Below are positions 23,609 to 32,702 of a stretch of 64,000 bases of DNA, piece by piece; position 1 is the stretch's first letter, and the number at the start of each line of letters is the position of its first letter. Made by a program: the position numbers and the translations under genes. The stretch spans positions 22,036-86,035 of the forward strand of contig NZ_SSXC01000007.1 in assembly GCF_021699055.1 (NCBI RefSeq), read 5' to 3'. The notes beneath the pieces were generated by a model. It was not told where the DNA came from. It did not search any database and saw only the letters and a program-made list of their open reading frames with translations. This stretch comes from Blastococcus sp. MG754426 (GTDB taxonomy: Bacteria; Actinomycetota; Actinomycetes; Mycobacteriales; Geodermatophilaceae).

Positions 23609-24976
23609 CATTCGTGGATGACGGCCCGGTCGAAGAGACACCACTGGAGCAGCTCGCCCTGGCCATCACGAGCGGGGCGGTGCGGTTGGCGGCGGCGACG
23701 GCCACCCGGCTCCGGCTGGTCGCCGAGTTCGACCAGCGGGGCGGCTGGCACGGGGTCGGCATCCTCTCCTGCGCCCACTGGCTCGCCTGGCAGTGCGGCA
23801 TGGGTTCCGGCGCCGCCCGGGAGCACGTCCGCGTCGCCCGGGCCCTGCGCGGCCTGCCGCGGATCGAGGCGGCGTTCGCCGCAGGCCGGCTGTCCTACTC
23901 GAAGGTGCGCGCCCTGACCCGGGTCGCCGAGCCGGACTCCGAGGCGGCGCTGCTCGAGTTCGCCTTCGCCGCCACCGGCGGTGACCGCCCTCGCCGAGGC
24001 GCGCGCCGCGCTGGACCGCCGCCCCGGCGACCCGCCGCGGCGAGAGGTCGTCGTCCACGTCGACACCGCCGTCCTGGCAGACGACACCGCTGCCGGCCGC
24101 GCCAACGTCCAGGGCGGTCCCGCGCTCACCGGCGCCCAGGCCCGCCGGCTGCTCTGCGGGGCGACCGTCGTGGCGATGATCGAGCGCGGGCGGGAGCCGC
24201 TGGCCGTGGGACGCCGGAAGCGGCGGGCCACCGGGGCGCAGCGCCGGGCCCTGCTGCGGCGGGAGGGTGGCTGCGCCCGCCCGGGCTGCCCCGAGTCCCG
24301 GCCCGAGCGCCTGCACGTGCACCACATGCACCACTGGATCTTCGGCGGCCGGACCGACGTGGCCGACATGGTGCTCCTGTGCGACGTCGACCACGGCCTC
24401 GTCCACGAGCGCGGCCTGGTGATGAGCCGCCAGGAGGGCCGGCTGGTGGTGACCACCCCCGAGGGGCAGCGCGTCTGGGGCACCGCCGACGCCGCCTTCA
24501 CCGGCGGCCTGCACGGGGCGCCCCCGGACCCCGCACGCGGGGACGACCCCTACGCCGGTGTCGCGCCGATCGACACCACGGTCGGACGCCGCCCCGCCGA
24601 CGCGCCCGCTCCCGAACGCAAGACCCGCCGCAGCCCCGGGGCGCCGGGCCACCGCAGGCGGTCACCGGCCCGGCCGGACCGTGGGGCCGGGCCCACCTCG
24701 AGCCGCAGCGACCGAGGACGTCGCCGCCCGGGTCGATCCCCCGGGCACGGCCGCGTCGGCGCATCACCGGCGACCACGAGATCCCGGCTGCCCCTCTCGA
24801 CCGCGACGGCCCGGCTCGACCGGGTCCTGTTCCCCGAGGGCCCGCCGGACCTGCCCGCTGCGGGACCCGCACCCTACGAGCGGCTGGACATGCACTGGGC
24901 GATCGGCGTCCTCATGGGCAACCGCGACCTCCTCCGGCGGCTGGACGCGGAGGGGAGGTCCCCCCTCGGCGGCTGA
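23599..24976 (+). pseudogene. DUF222/HNH (13E12-like) nuclease, broken by internal deletion and frameshift
   Basis: The N-terminal 125 residues (MRSTFVDDGPVEETPL, then SCAHWLAWQCGMGSGAAREHVRVARAL and YSKVRALTRV) are typical DUF222 and sit in one frame up to about 23973. The rest continues from GTG 23981 in the next frame (VTALAEARAALDRR). It includes an intact-looking HNH region (GGCARPGCPESRPERLHVHH, then GGRTDVADMVLLCDVDHGLVH). Compared with usual family members, about 80-90 residues of the DUF222 domain are missing at the junction. The original was probably a repeat-associated HNH protein of unknown function. It is bounded by copies of the palindromic repeat. Confidence 0.75.
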
Positions 24977-24980
24977 GCCG

Positions 24981-24998
24981 GCGTTCCCGCGGGAACGT
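24981..24998. repeat. Palindromic repeat copy 5
   Basis: GCGTTCCCGCGGGAACGT follows the pseudogene stop codon by a few bases, so the HNH gene is bracketed by this repeat family. Confidence 0.7.
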
Positions 24999-25102
24999 CG
25001 TGAGCACCGCAGGGACGCCGGAGCACCTCGGGAGCACCGCGGGGGATGCGGCGTGGGCCAGCGCACCGTTTGCCGCGCACCCCCGCCGGGGAGAGGCAGC
25101 CG

Positions 25103-26815
25103 GTGCCTCCCTCCTCCGAGCGGGACAACCCCGCCGGCGCCAGCGCCTCCGTCCGCACCCGCCGCATCCGCGAGTTCGCCCGCGAGGTCCTCGGCTACGA
25201 GGAGTTCCGCCCCGGCCAGGAGCGGGCCATGCAGTCCGTGGTCAGCGGCCGCGACACCCTCGCCGTGCTGCCGTCGGGCGCCGGCAAGACGGCGATCTAC
25301 CAGGTCGCCGGCCAGCTGCTGGACGGGCCGGTGCTGGTCGTCTCCCCGCTCATCGCCCTGCAGCGCGACCAGGTCGAGCGGCTCACCGAGCTGGCCGACG
25401 ACGCCGGTGGCGCGGCGCAGCTGAACTCCGCCCTCTCGGCCGGGGACCAGCAGGAGGCCCTCGACGGGCTGCGGGACGGAACGGTCCGCTTCCTCTTCCT
25501 CGCCCCGGAGCAGCTGGCCAAGCCCGAGGTCGTCGACGTGATCGCAGCCGCCGAGCCCGCCCTGTTCGTCGTCGACGAGGCCCACTGCGTCTCCGCCTGG
25601 GGCCACGACTTCCGCCCCGACTACCTGCGCCTGGGCACCGTGATCGAGCAGCTGGGCCACCCGACGGTGCTGGCGCTCACCGCCACGGCCGCCCCGCCCG
25701 TGCGCGCCGAGATCGTCGAGCAGCTCGGCATGCGCGAGCCCGAGGTCGTCGTCGCCGGGTTCGACCGGCCGGAGATCCGGCTGGAGGTGGACCAGCACGC
25801 CGACGCGCGGAGCAAGCAGGACGCCGTCCTGGAGCGGGTGCTCACCGAGGTCGGCGAGGGGCGCGGCCCCGGCATCGTCTACAGCGCCACCCGCAAGGGC
25901 ACCGAGGAGATCGCCGCCGCCCTCGCCGACCGCGGGCTGCGCACGCACCCCTACCACGCGGGGCTCAAGAAGTCCGACCGCGAGGAGACCCAGCGCGCCT
26001 GGATGGACGACGAGCTGGACGTCGTCGTCGCCACCACCGCGTTCGGCATGGGCATCGACAAGCCCGGCACCCGGTTCGTCGTCCACGCCGAGCCGGCCGA
26101 CTCCGTGGACAGCTACTACCAGGAGATCGGCCGGGCCGGTCGCGACGGCGACCCGGCCCTCGCCCTCCTGGTCTACCGGCAGGAGGACCTCGGGCTGCGC
26201 CGGTTCTTCGCCGCCGGCGCCCCCGCCGAGGAGGAGCTGCAGCAGGTCGCGGGCCTCGTGCAGGCCGCCGCCGCGGCGGGCATCGACGACGGCGTCGACG
26301 TCAAGGCCCTCCGGGAGGAGACCGGTCGCGCCGCCACCCCGCTGGTGCGCGACCTCAACCTGCTCGAGCAGGTCTCGGCCGTCGTGCTGGACGAGGACGG
26401 CGCGGCCCACCCCGCCGACGGCGCCCCGCCGCCCGGGGAGGCGGCCGCGCAGGCCCGCGAGCTCGCCGAGCACCACGAGAAGGTCGACCAGTCCCGCGTG
26501 GAGATGATGCGCGGCTACGCCGAGACCACCGAGTGCCGCCGCCAGTTCCTCCTCGGCTACTTCGGCGAGCAGCTCGACGAGCCGTGCGGCAACTGCGACA
26601 ACTGCTCGGCCGGCACCGCCCGCGAGCACGTCGCCACCGAGCCCGACGACACGCCCTTCCCCGTGGAGACACCGGTCCAGCACACCGAGTGGGGCCCCGG
26701 CGTCGTCATGCGGGTCGAGGACGACCGGCTCACCGTGCTGTTCGACGAGGTCGGCTACAAGACCCTCGGCCTGGCCGCGGTCGTCGAGCACGACCTGCTC
26801 CGCCCGCGGAGCTGA
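25103..26815 (+). CDS. RecQ-family ATP-dependent DNA helicase
   Basis: This 570-aa superfamily-2 helicase has Walker A LPSGAGKT (56-63), DEAH at 158-161, LALTATAAP and the motif VI helix [14 protein letters not shown] zinc-binding set is at C478, C495, C498 and C501 (CGNCDNC). RecQ enzymes unwind forks and recombination intermediates; this one lacks a clear HRDC domain but has a C-terminal beta extension ([19 protein letters not shown]). GTG 25103 follows AGAGG at a six-base gap; an upstream in-frame ATG-less extension to 25046 is unlikely. It lies right after the DUF222 remnant. Confidence 0.92.
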   Translation: MPPSSERDNPAGASASVRTRRIREFAREVLGYEEFRPGQERAMQSVVSGRDTLAVLPSGAGKTAIYQVAGQLLDGPVLVVSPLIALQRDQVERLTELADDAGGAAQLNSALSAGDQQEALDGLRDGTVRFLFLAPEQLAKPEVVDVIAAAEPALFVVDEAHCVSAWGHDFRPDYLRLGTVIEQLGHPTVLALTATAAPPVRAEIVEQLGMREPEVVVAGFDRPEIRLEVDQHADARSKQDAVLERVLTEVGEGRGPGIVYSATRKGTEEIAAALADRGLRTHPYHAGLKKSDREETQRAWMDDELDVVVATTAFGMGIDKPGTRFVVHAEPADSVDSYYQEIGRAGRDGDPALALLVYRQEDLGLRRFFAAGAPAEEELQQVAGLVQAAAAAGIDDGVDVKALREETGRAATPLVRDLNLLEQVSAVVLDEDGAAHPADGAPPPGEAAAQARELAEHHEKVDQSRVEMMRGYAETTECRRQFLLGYFGEQLDEPCGNCDNCSAGTAREHVATEPDDTPFPVETPVQHTEWGPGVVMRVEDDRLTVLFDEVGYKTLGLAAVVEHDLLRPRS

Positions 26816-26824
26816 CCGGCCACC

Positions 26825-26888
26825 CGCCTCGACCTGCGGGACCGGCCGAACCCACCCATGATCACCAGCAGGAGAGCGGGTCGAGGCG
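26825..26888. repeat. Widely spaced perfect 10-bp inverted repeat
   Basis: CGCCTCGACC (26825-26834) and GGTCGAGGCG (26879-26888) are separated by 44 nt, just upstream of the carbamoyltransferase. They could be paired operator half-sites or a long RNA hairpin at the end of recQ. Confidence 0.5.
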
Positions 26889-26931
26889 CCTGGAGCAGAC
26901 AGGGCACGGACCCGGGAGAAGGAGTGCACGC

Positions 26932-28587
26932 GTGAAGGTCCTCGGCATCAACGCGATCTACCACGACCCCGCGGCGGCGCTGGTCGTCGACGGCCGGGTC
27001 GTGGCCGCCGCGGAGGAGGAGCGGTTCAGCCGCCGCAAGCACGGCAAGCGCCCGCTGCCGTGGAGCGCGTGGGAGCTGCCCGAGCTCTCGGCCGCGTGGT
27101 GCCTCGAGCACGCCGGCGTCCGCCCCGAGGAGCTCGACGCCGTCGCCTACTCCTTCGACCCCGCGCTGATGGGCACGCCCGAGGACTCCGGCCTGTTCGA
27201 CGACGGCGACACCATGCGCAAGAAGTACGCCGAGATGGCGCCGGACTTCCTCGCCCACGCCCTCCCCGGCCTGGACCCGGCGAAGGTGCGCTTCGTGAAG
27301 CACCACGTCGCGCACGCCGCCTCCGCCGGGAAGGCCGCTCCCCAGCGCGACAACGCGGTGCTCGTCCTCGACGGCCGCGGCGAGGCGCACAGCCACCTCG
27401 CCGGCCGCTACGTCGACGGGCAGCTGGAGGTGCTCGCCGGCCAGGCGCTCCCCCACTCCCTCGGCCTCATGTACGAGGAGCTCACCGACCACCTGGGCTT
27501 CCTGCGCAGCTCCGACGAGTTCAAGGTCATGGCGATGGCCTCCTACGGCAAGCCGCGCTTCCTCGGCGAGCTGTCCGAGCTCATCCGCGCCACCGACGAC
27601 GGCGGCTTCCGCACCGAGCGGATCGACTTCGCCGAGTTCGCACCCCGCCTGCGCAAGGGGGACGACTGGACCGAGGCGCATGCCGACCTCGCCGCCAGCG
27701 TGCAGACCCGCCTGGAGGAGGTGCTGGTCGACCTCGCCCGCTGGGTGCACGAGCAGACCGGCGAGAAGACGCTCACCATGGCCGGCGGCACCGCGCTGAA
27801 CTGCGTGGCCAACACCCGCATCCTGGCCGAGAGCCCGTTCGAGCAGGTGTGGGTGCAGCCGGCCGCCGGCGACGCGGGCACGGCGCTGGGCGCGGCCCTG
27901 CACGTCGCCGCCGAACTGGGCGAGCGCACCGAGCCGATGGCCGGCGCAGACCTCGGCCGCGGCTGGAGCGACGCCGAGATCGAGCGGGTCCTGCAGACGG
28001 CCGCGATCACCTACGAGCGCCCCGACGACGTCGCCGAGGCCGTCGCCGAGGTGCTCGCCGACAACGGCATCGTCGCCTGGTTCCAGGGCCGCAGCGAGTA
28101 CGGCCCCCGCGCGCTGGGCCACCGCTCGCTGCTCGCCCACCCCGGCTTCGAGGCCAACCTCGAGCGGATGAACGACGTCAAGGGCCGCGAGCAGTTCCGC
28201 CCCGTCGCCCCGATGGTGCTGCTGGAGCGCGCGCCGGAAATCTTCAGCCGCGGGCCGATCCCCTCGCCGTACATGCTCTTCGTCCACGACGTCGCCGAGG
28301 AGTGGCGCGACCGCATCCCCACGGTCACCCACGTCGACGGCACGGCGCGGATCCAGACCATCGACCCGGCGGACGAGCCGCTCGTGCACCGGATGATCTC
28401 CGCCTTCGAGCGGCGGACCGGGCTGCCGGTGGTGGTGAACACCAGCCTGAACACCGCCGGCCGCCCGATGGTCGACGACCCGCGGGACGCCCTGGAGTGC
28501 TTCGGCTCCGCCCCGGTCGACCTGCTGGCGATCGGCCCGTTCGTCGTCCGCCGGTCGCAGGCCACCCCCCGCCCCGGCCAGGGCTGA
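26932..28587 (+). CDS. NodU/CmcH-family carbamoyltransferase
   Basis: This 551-aa protein matches O-carbamoyltransferases, which move a carbamoyl group from carbamoyl phosphate through a carbamoyl-adenylate to a hydroxyl acceptor. Features are the ASKHA N-terminal start LGINAIYHDPAAALVVDG, the metal-binding histidines in KHHVAHAASA, the GRGEAHSHLAG segment and the Carbam_trans_C region (SEYGPRALGHRSLLAHP...VNTSLN). Known members act in nodulation factors, cephamycin and tobramycin. No biosynthetic cluster surrounds this one, so the acceptor is unknown. GTG 26932 has GAGAAGGAG seven bases upstream. Confidence 0.88.
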   Translation: MKVLGINAIYHDPAAALVVDGRVVAAAEEERFSRRKHGKRPLPWSAWELPELSAAWCLEHAGVRPEELDAVAYSFDPALMGTPEDSGLFDDGDTMRKKYAEMAPDFLAHALPGLDPAKVRFVKHHVAHAASAGKAAPQRDNAVLVLDGRGEAHSHLAGRYVDGQLEVLAGQALPHSLGLMYEELTDHLGFLRSSDEFKVMAMASYGKPRFLGELSELIRATDDGGFRTERIDFAEFAPRLRKGDDWTEAHADLAASVQTRLEEVLVDLARWVHEQTGEKTLTMAGGTALNCVANTRILAESPFEQVWVQPAAGDAGTALGAALHVAAELGERTEPMAGADLGRGWSDAEIERVLQTAAITYERPDDVAEAVAEVLADNGIVAWFQGRSEYGPRALGHRSLLAHPGFEANLERMNDVKGREQFRPVAPMVLLERAPEIFSRGPIPSPYMLFVHDVAEEWRDRIPTVTHVDGTARIQTIDPADEPLVHRMISAFERRTGLPVVVNTSLNTAGRPMVDDPRDALECFGSAPVDLLAIGPFVVRRSQATPRPGQG

Positions 28588-28644
28588 GCCGGGCGGGCGG
28601 GCCGCGTATCGGTTCGGCAACGCCGGTCGCCCGCACGGGTGGCG

Positions 28645-28676
28645 GCCGTTACCCGGGCCCTGCCACGGGTAACGGC
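28645..28676 (+). promoter_or_regulatory. Palindrome with a sigmaB/sigmaF-like promoter
   Basis: GCCGTTACCCG and CGGGTAACGGC are a perfect 11-bp inverted repeat with a 10-nt loop. Read as a promoter, GTTAC (28648-28652), 14 nt, then GGGTAA (28667-28672) fits the stress-sigma pattern GTTT-N14-16-GGGTAY. It lies about 57 nt upstream of the DUF4383 gene. It could instead be the terminator of the carbamoyltransferase gene. Confidence 0.45.
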
Positions 28677-28732
28677 TCCCTGGCAGTGACCTGTCAAGCA
28701 CCTGGCAGGCCGGACGACTATGGGAGGACATC

Positions 28733-29176
28733 ATGTCTGCAACCCGCGGTAACACCGGCGCGGACCGGGGCCTGACCTGGCCGCAGATGCTCGCGGCGGT
28801 CATCGGGGCCGTCTATCTGCTCGTCGGGATCGTCGGATTCTTCGTCACCGGGTTCGACGACTTCTTCGCGCACGACACCGGGGAGACCATCCTCGGGTTC
28901 GAGGTCAACCCGTTCCACAACATCGTGCACATCCTGATCGGTGCGGCGGGCCTGGCGCTGTTCCGGACGCTGAGCGGCGCCCGGACCTACGGCTGGCTGC
29001 TGGCCATCGGGTACGGCGCGGCCTTCGTCTACGGCCTCTTCGCCGTCGACCAGGACTGGGACTTCCTGAGCCTGAACTGGGCCGACAACTGGCTGCACCT
29101 GGTCAGCGCCCTGGCCGGCCTGGTCATCGCGCTGGGCCCGGTGAAGCGCGCCGTCGAGGGCCGCACCCGCGTCTGA
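28733..29176 (+). CDS. DUF4383 four-helix membrane protein
   Basis: This 147-aa protein is predicted to cross the membrane four times (for example [18 protein letters not shown] and [14 protein letters not shown]). The loop [17 protein letters not shown] is the DUF4383 signature. The function of this actinobacterial family is unknown. ATG 28733 has GGGAGGAC upstream. It is monocistronic, preceded by a possible stress-sigma promoter and followed by a strong hairpin. Confidence 0.88.
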   Translation: MSATRGNTGADRGLTWPQMLAAVIGAVYLLVGIVGFFVTGFDDFFAHDTGETILGFEVNPFHNIVHILIGAAGLALFRTLSGARTYGWLLAIGYGAAFVYGLFAVDQDWDFLSLNWADNWLHLVSALAGLVIALGPVKRAVEGRTRV

Positions 29177-29208
29177 GCAGCTCGGGCGGGCCCCGGACGG
29201 GGCCGCAC

Positions 29209-29258
29209 CGCGGAGCCGGGTCCCGTCGTCCCCGAGGACGGCGGGGCCCGGCTCCGCG
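29209..29258 (+). terminator. Strong 23-bp hairpin terminator
   Basis: The left arm (29209-29231, starting CGCGGAGCCGGG) pairs with the right arm (29236-29258, ending CCCGGCTCCGCG) through 23 bp including two G-U wobbles and a 4-nt loop, immediately past the DUF4383 stop. There is no U-tract. Confidence 0.85.
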
Positions 29259-29308
29259 CTTCTCCGGGCACCCGGCACCCCCGATGCGACGGCCGTCACG
29301 TCCGGCGC

Positions 29309-29314
29309 TACGTT
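29309..29314 (+). promoter_or_regulatory. -10 box TACGTT of a leaderless transcript
   Basis: TACGTT ends 7 nt before the ATG at 29322, with no ribosome-binding site. Confidence 0.55.
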
Positions 29315-29321
29315 GCCGGGC

Positions 29322-30533
29322 ATGGACTTCGCTCTCTCCGCCAAGGCCGAGGACGTCTGCGCACGCGCGTGGGACTTCATGCGGGAGCACGTGTTCCCCG
29401 CCGAGCCGGTGTACGACGCCTGGCGCGCGGAGCGCGGTCACGACGACCACGAGCACCCGCCGATCCTCGAGGAGCTCAAGGCGGAGGCGCGCAAGCGCGG
29501 CCTGTGGAACCTCTTCCACCACGAGGTGGGCGGGCTCACCAACCTCGAGTACGCCTCCGTCGCCGAGATCACCGGCTGGTCCCCCGTCATCGCCCCCGAG
29601 TCGATGAACGTGGGCGCGCCGGACACCGGCAACATGGAGACGCTCATGCTGTTCGGCACCCCCGAGCACAAGGAGCGCTGGCTGAACCCGCTGCTGGAGG
29701 GCGAGATCCGCTCCGGGTTCGCGATGACCGAGCCCGACGTCGCCAGCTCCGACGCCCGCAACATCCAGACCTCGATCGTCCGCGACGGCGACGAGTACGT
29801 GATCAACGGCCGCAAGTGGTGGACCTCCGGCGCCGCCGACCCGCGCTGCCAGATCTTCATCGTCATGGGCAAGACCGACCCCGACGGCCCGCCGCACCGC
29901 CAGCAGTCGATGGTGCTCGTCCCCCGCGACACCCCGGGCCTGGAGATCATCCGGCACCTGCCGGTCTTCGGGTACCAGGACCAGCACGGCCACTCGGAGC
30001 TGCGGTTCACCGACGTCCGCGTGCCGGTCAGCAACATCCTCTCCGGCGAGGGCGACGGCTTCATGATCGCCCAGGCCCGGCTGGGCCCCGGTCGCATCCA
30101 CCACTGCATGCGCGCCATCGGCATGGCCGAGCGGGCGCTGGCGCTGATGGTGGAGCGGAGCAAGAACCGGGTCGCGTTCGGGCGCCCGCTGGCCGACCAG
30201 GGCACCGTCCGCGAGGCGATCGCCCTGTCCCGCATCGAGATCGACCAGGCGCGCCTCTACGTGCTGAAGACGGCGGACCTGATCGACAAGTACGGGGCCA
30301 AGGGCGCCCGCACGGAGATCTCCGCGATCAAGGTCGCCGCACCCAGGGTCGCCCTCGACGTCATCGACCGCGCGATCCAGGTGCACGGCGGCGCCGGCGT
30401 CAGCAACGACACCGTGCTGGCCCGCTTCTACGCCAGCGCCCGCACGCTGCGCATCGTCGACGGCCCGGACGCGGTGCACATCCGCGGCGTCGCCAAGGAG
30501 GAGCTCGCGCGCGAGCGTCCCTTCACCGGCTGA
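29322..30533 (+). CDS. Acyl-CoA dehydrogenase
   Basis: This 403-aa FAD enzyme has the family marks [18 protein letters not shown] (flavin and acyl-CoA contacts), [13 protein letters not shown] and, at the end, [30 protein letters not shown]. It probably makes trans-2-enoyl-CoA from acyl-CoA during beta-oxidation. Its acyl-CoA preference is not evident, although the ACAD10/11-like N-terminus ([19 protein letters not shown]) points to branched or longer substrates. It is a monocistronic, leaderless gene. Confidence 0.9.
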   Translation: MDFALSAKAEDVCARAWDFMREHVFPAEPVYDAWRAERGHDDHEHPPILEELKAEARKRGLWNLFHHEVGGLTNLEYASVAEITGWSPVIAPESMNVGAPDTGNMETLMLFGTPEHKERWLNPLLEGEIRSGFAMTEPDVASSDARNIQTSIVRDGDEYVINGRKWWTSGAADPRCQIFIVMGKTDPDGPPHRQQSMVLVPRDTPGLEIIRHLPVFGYQDQHGHSELRFTDVRVPVSNILSGEGDGFMIAQARLGPGRIHHCMRAIGMAERALALMVERSKNRVAFGRPLADQGTVREAIALSRIEIDQARLYVLKTADLIDKYGAKGARTEISAIKVAAPRVALDVIDRAIQVHGGAGVSNDTVLARFYASARTLRIVDGPDAVHIRGVAKEELARERPFTG

Positions 30534-30552
30534 GCCGGCGCCGAGGGGCGGC

Positions 30553-30753
30553 TCAGGGCGTCAGCGTCGTCCCGAAGCCGCCCCCGGCGAGCTTGGCCAT
30601 CAGCTGGGTCCGGTCCAGCCCCACCTCGGCGAGCGCGTCGCCGTCGCGGTCGGTGTCGATGCGGTCGGAGAACCGCTGCTCGACCTTCTCCGCCGTGTCG
30701 TTGTCCCCCTCGGTGCGCAGCACGCGCACCAGCTCCTGCTTGTCCAGCTCCAC
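30553..30753 (-). CDS. Small conserved charged protein
   Basis: This 66-aa acidic and helical protein (start MELDKQELVRVLRTEGDND) ends in a flexible GGGFGTTLTP tail. No domain was recognised. GTG 30753 has a strong GGGAGGA upstream, which supports it as a real gene despite its size. It lies convergent to the acyl-CoA dehydrogenase. Confidence 0.6.
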   Translation of the reverse strand: MELDKQELVRVLRTEGDNDTAEKVEQRFSDRIDTDRDGDALAEVGLDRTQLMAKLAGGGFGTTLTP

Positions 30754-30825
30754 CGGTTCCTCCCTCGCCGCTCCTGGGCAGGGAGTGTGCTGCGGGTCAC
30801 CGGTCCCCGCAACGGCGGGCGCAGC

Positions 30826-31041
30826 TCACCCCCGGCCGGCGCGCCGCACCAGCCAGGCGCCCGCGGCCGCGAGCACCACGGCCACGGCCAGCTGCGCGAT
30901 CGCGACGCCGCTCTGGTCGCTGGCGAACCAGGTGGGGGTGGAGACCAGCAGCACCAGCGCGACACCGAGCACGAACAGCCCGACGAGCCGCTCCCGGCGG
31001 GCGTTGCGCGGGGCGGGGGTGCCGGGAGCCGGGTCGGTCAT
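30826..31041 (-). CDS. Small membrane protein with two transmembrane helices
   Basis: This 71-aa protein has a charged N-terminus (RNARRERL) followed by hydrophobic segments LVGLFVLGVALVLLVS and AIAQLAVAVVLAAAGAWLV, and ends in RRAGRG. It is likely an inner-membrane protein of unknown role. ATG 31041 has GGGGG upstream. It diverges from the acyl-ACP desaturase. Confidence 0.5.
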   Translation of the reverse strand: MTDPAPGTPAPRNARRERLVGLFVLGVALVLLVSTPTWFASDQSGVAIAQLAVAVVLAAAGAWLVRRAGRG

Positions 31042-31178
31042 GCCCCCAGCCTGCCAAACCGGGCGCCGCGGCCCGCGTGCGGTGAGGCGGCGCACCAGGA
31101 TGCCGCGTCGGGCCGCCGGCCGGGTCCAGGCGGCGTACGGTGCGACGCAGGCAGGCCGAGCCGACCCCGGAGGTCCCC

Positions 31179-32129
31179 GTGTCGCAGACGTCCCCGCAGG
31201 CAGCCGTGCTCATCGAGCTCGAGCCCGTCGTCGCCGAGAACCTCGACCGGCACATCCGGATGGCGAAGGAGTGGCACCCGCACGACTACGTCCCCTGGGA
31301 CGAGGGGCGGAACTTCGCCTTCCTCGGCGGGGAGGACTGGTCCCCGGAGCAGTCCCGGCTGGACGCGACGGCCAAGGCGGCCATGTTCGTCAACCTGCTG
31401 ACCGAGGACAACCTGCCCAGCTACCACCGCGAGATCGCCACCCGGTTCGGCCGGGACGGCGCCTGGGGCCAGTGGGTGGGCCGCTGGACGGCGGAGGAGG
31501 GCCGGCACGGGGTCGCGCTGCGCGACTACCTCGTGGTGACCCGCGGCGTCGACCCGGTCGAGCTCGAGCGGGCCCGGATGGACTACATGACCACCGGCTA
31601 CGACTCCGGGGACAAGACCCCGCTGGAGGCCGTCGCCTACGTCTCGTTCCAGGAGCTGGCCACGCGCGTCTCCCACCGCAACACCGGCCGCGCCACCGGC
31701 GACCCGGTCGCCGACAAGCTGCTGGCCCGCATCGCCACCGACGAGAACCTCCACATGATCTTCTACCGGAACCTGGTGACGGCGGCGTTCGACATCGACC
31801 CGGACGAGATGATGAAGGCCGTCGCCAAGGAGGTCATGACCTTCGAGATGCCGGGCGCGAACATGGCGAACTTCCGGAAGAACTCGACGATCATCGCGAA
31901 GGCCGGCATCTACGACCTGCGCCTGCACCACGACGAGGTGGTCAGCCCGATCCTGCGCACCTGGAAGGTCTTCGAGCGCACCGACCTCGGGCCCGAGGGC
32001 GAGCAGGCCCGCGAGCAGCTGGCCGCGTTCCTGGCCGGGCTGGACGCCGAGGCCACCCGCTTCGTGGAGAGCCGGGAGCGGCTGCGCGCCCGCATGGCGG
32101 CCCGGGGGGAGACCCCGGTCCAGGTGTGA
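31179..32129 (+). CDS. Acyl-ACP desaturase (DesA type)
   Basis: This 316-aa soluble di-iron protein has the ferritin-like ligand set E76 (TEDNLPSYH), EEGRH (E106, E107, H110), E159 (SFQEL) and DENLH (D188, E189, H192). It should introduce a double bond into acyl chains on acyl-carrier protein, as mycobacterial DesA1/DesA2 do, supplying unsaturated lipid. GTG 31179 has GGAGG upstream, and a -10 box TACGGT lies at 31136-31141. It ends 10 bp from the convergent acetyltransferase. Confidence 0.9.
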   Translation: MSQTSPQAAVLIELEPVVAENLDRHIRMAKEWHPHDYVPWDEGRNFAFLGGEDWSPEQSRLDATAKAAMFVNLLTEDNLPSYHREIATRFGRDGAWGQWVGRWTAEEGRHGVALRDYLVVTRGVDPVELERARMDYMTTGYDSGDKTPLEAVAYVSFQELATRVSHRNTGRATGDPVADKLLARIATDENLHMIFYRNLVTAAFDIDPDEMMKAVAKEVMTFEMPGANMANFRKNSTIIAKAGIYDLRLHHDEVVSPILRTWKVFERTDLGPEGEQAREQLAAFLAGLDAEATRFVESRERLRARMAARGETPVQV

Positions 32130-32139
32130 CCGCAGGCCG

Positions 32140-32658
32140 TCAGAGCGGGCAGGCCATCACGATCTCGTCGCGGTCGTCGCCCGGCGCCACGCGGATCGCG
32201 CCGGGCAGCCGGCCCACCTCGACGTAGCCCAGCCCCTTGTAGAACTCGTCCACCCCGGTGCCGCCGCGGGCGGTCAGGTGCAGGAACTCCCAGCCCCGGT
32301 CGCGGGCGATCCGGTGCACGCCGTCCATGAGCACGCGGCCCAGGCCCTGCCCCTGGCGCGAGGGGTGCACCTGCACCCGGAGCACGGTCCCCCAGTGCCG
32401 GCGCAGCGGGCTCAGCGAGCCGACGACGCTGGCGAACCCGGCGGTCTCCCCGTCCACCTCCAGCAGGGCGAGCACGTCCCGGCCCGAGTGGACGCCCTCC
32501 AGCAGCTTGTCCAGCAGCGGGACGACGTCGTCCCCGGTGACCGGCGGCACGAAGCCGACCGCGCCGCCGGCGTTGGTCACGTCGATCCAGCAGCGCAGCA
32601 GCTCGGCGCGCAGCGCGTCGTCGACGGTGGAGACGGGGCGGACGACGGCGGCGGGCAC
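32140..32658 (-). CDS. GNAT-family N-acetyltransferase
   Basis: This 172-aa protein has the GNAT acetyl-CoA loop as VHPSRQGQGLGRVLM followed by a DEFYKGLGYVEVGR helix-turn, both typical of motif A and B. It acetylates an amine on a small molecule or protein; the substrate is not predictable. GTG 32658 is chosen with GGAG about ten bases upstream. It shares the minus strand with the LCP gene but is separated by a short gap. Confidence 0.85.
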   Translation of the reverse strand: MPAAVVRPVSTVDDALRAELLRCWIDVTNAGGAVGFVPPVTGDDVVPLLDKLLEGVHSGRDVLALLEVDGETAGFASVVGSLSPLRRHWGTVLRVQVHPSRQGQGLGRVLMDGVHRIARDRGWEFLHLTARGGTGVDEFYKGLGYVEVGRLPGAIRVAPGDDRDEIVMACPL

Positions 32659-32702
32659 ACGGGCATTCTCCGCCCCGCCCCGGACCGGGCTCGACGCGGG
32701 CC

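Noticed and set aside
23344..28587. A continuous plus-strand open frame of about 1747 codons
   Set aside because: It joins the real frames of the DUF222 remnant and the carbamoyltransferase through a stretch that is the wrong frame for recQ. High GC content removes stop codons, and no domain spans the joins.
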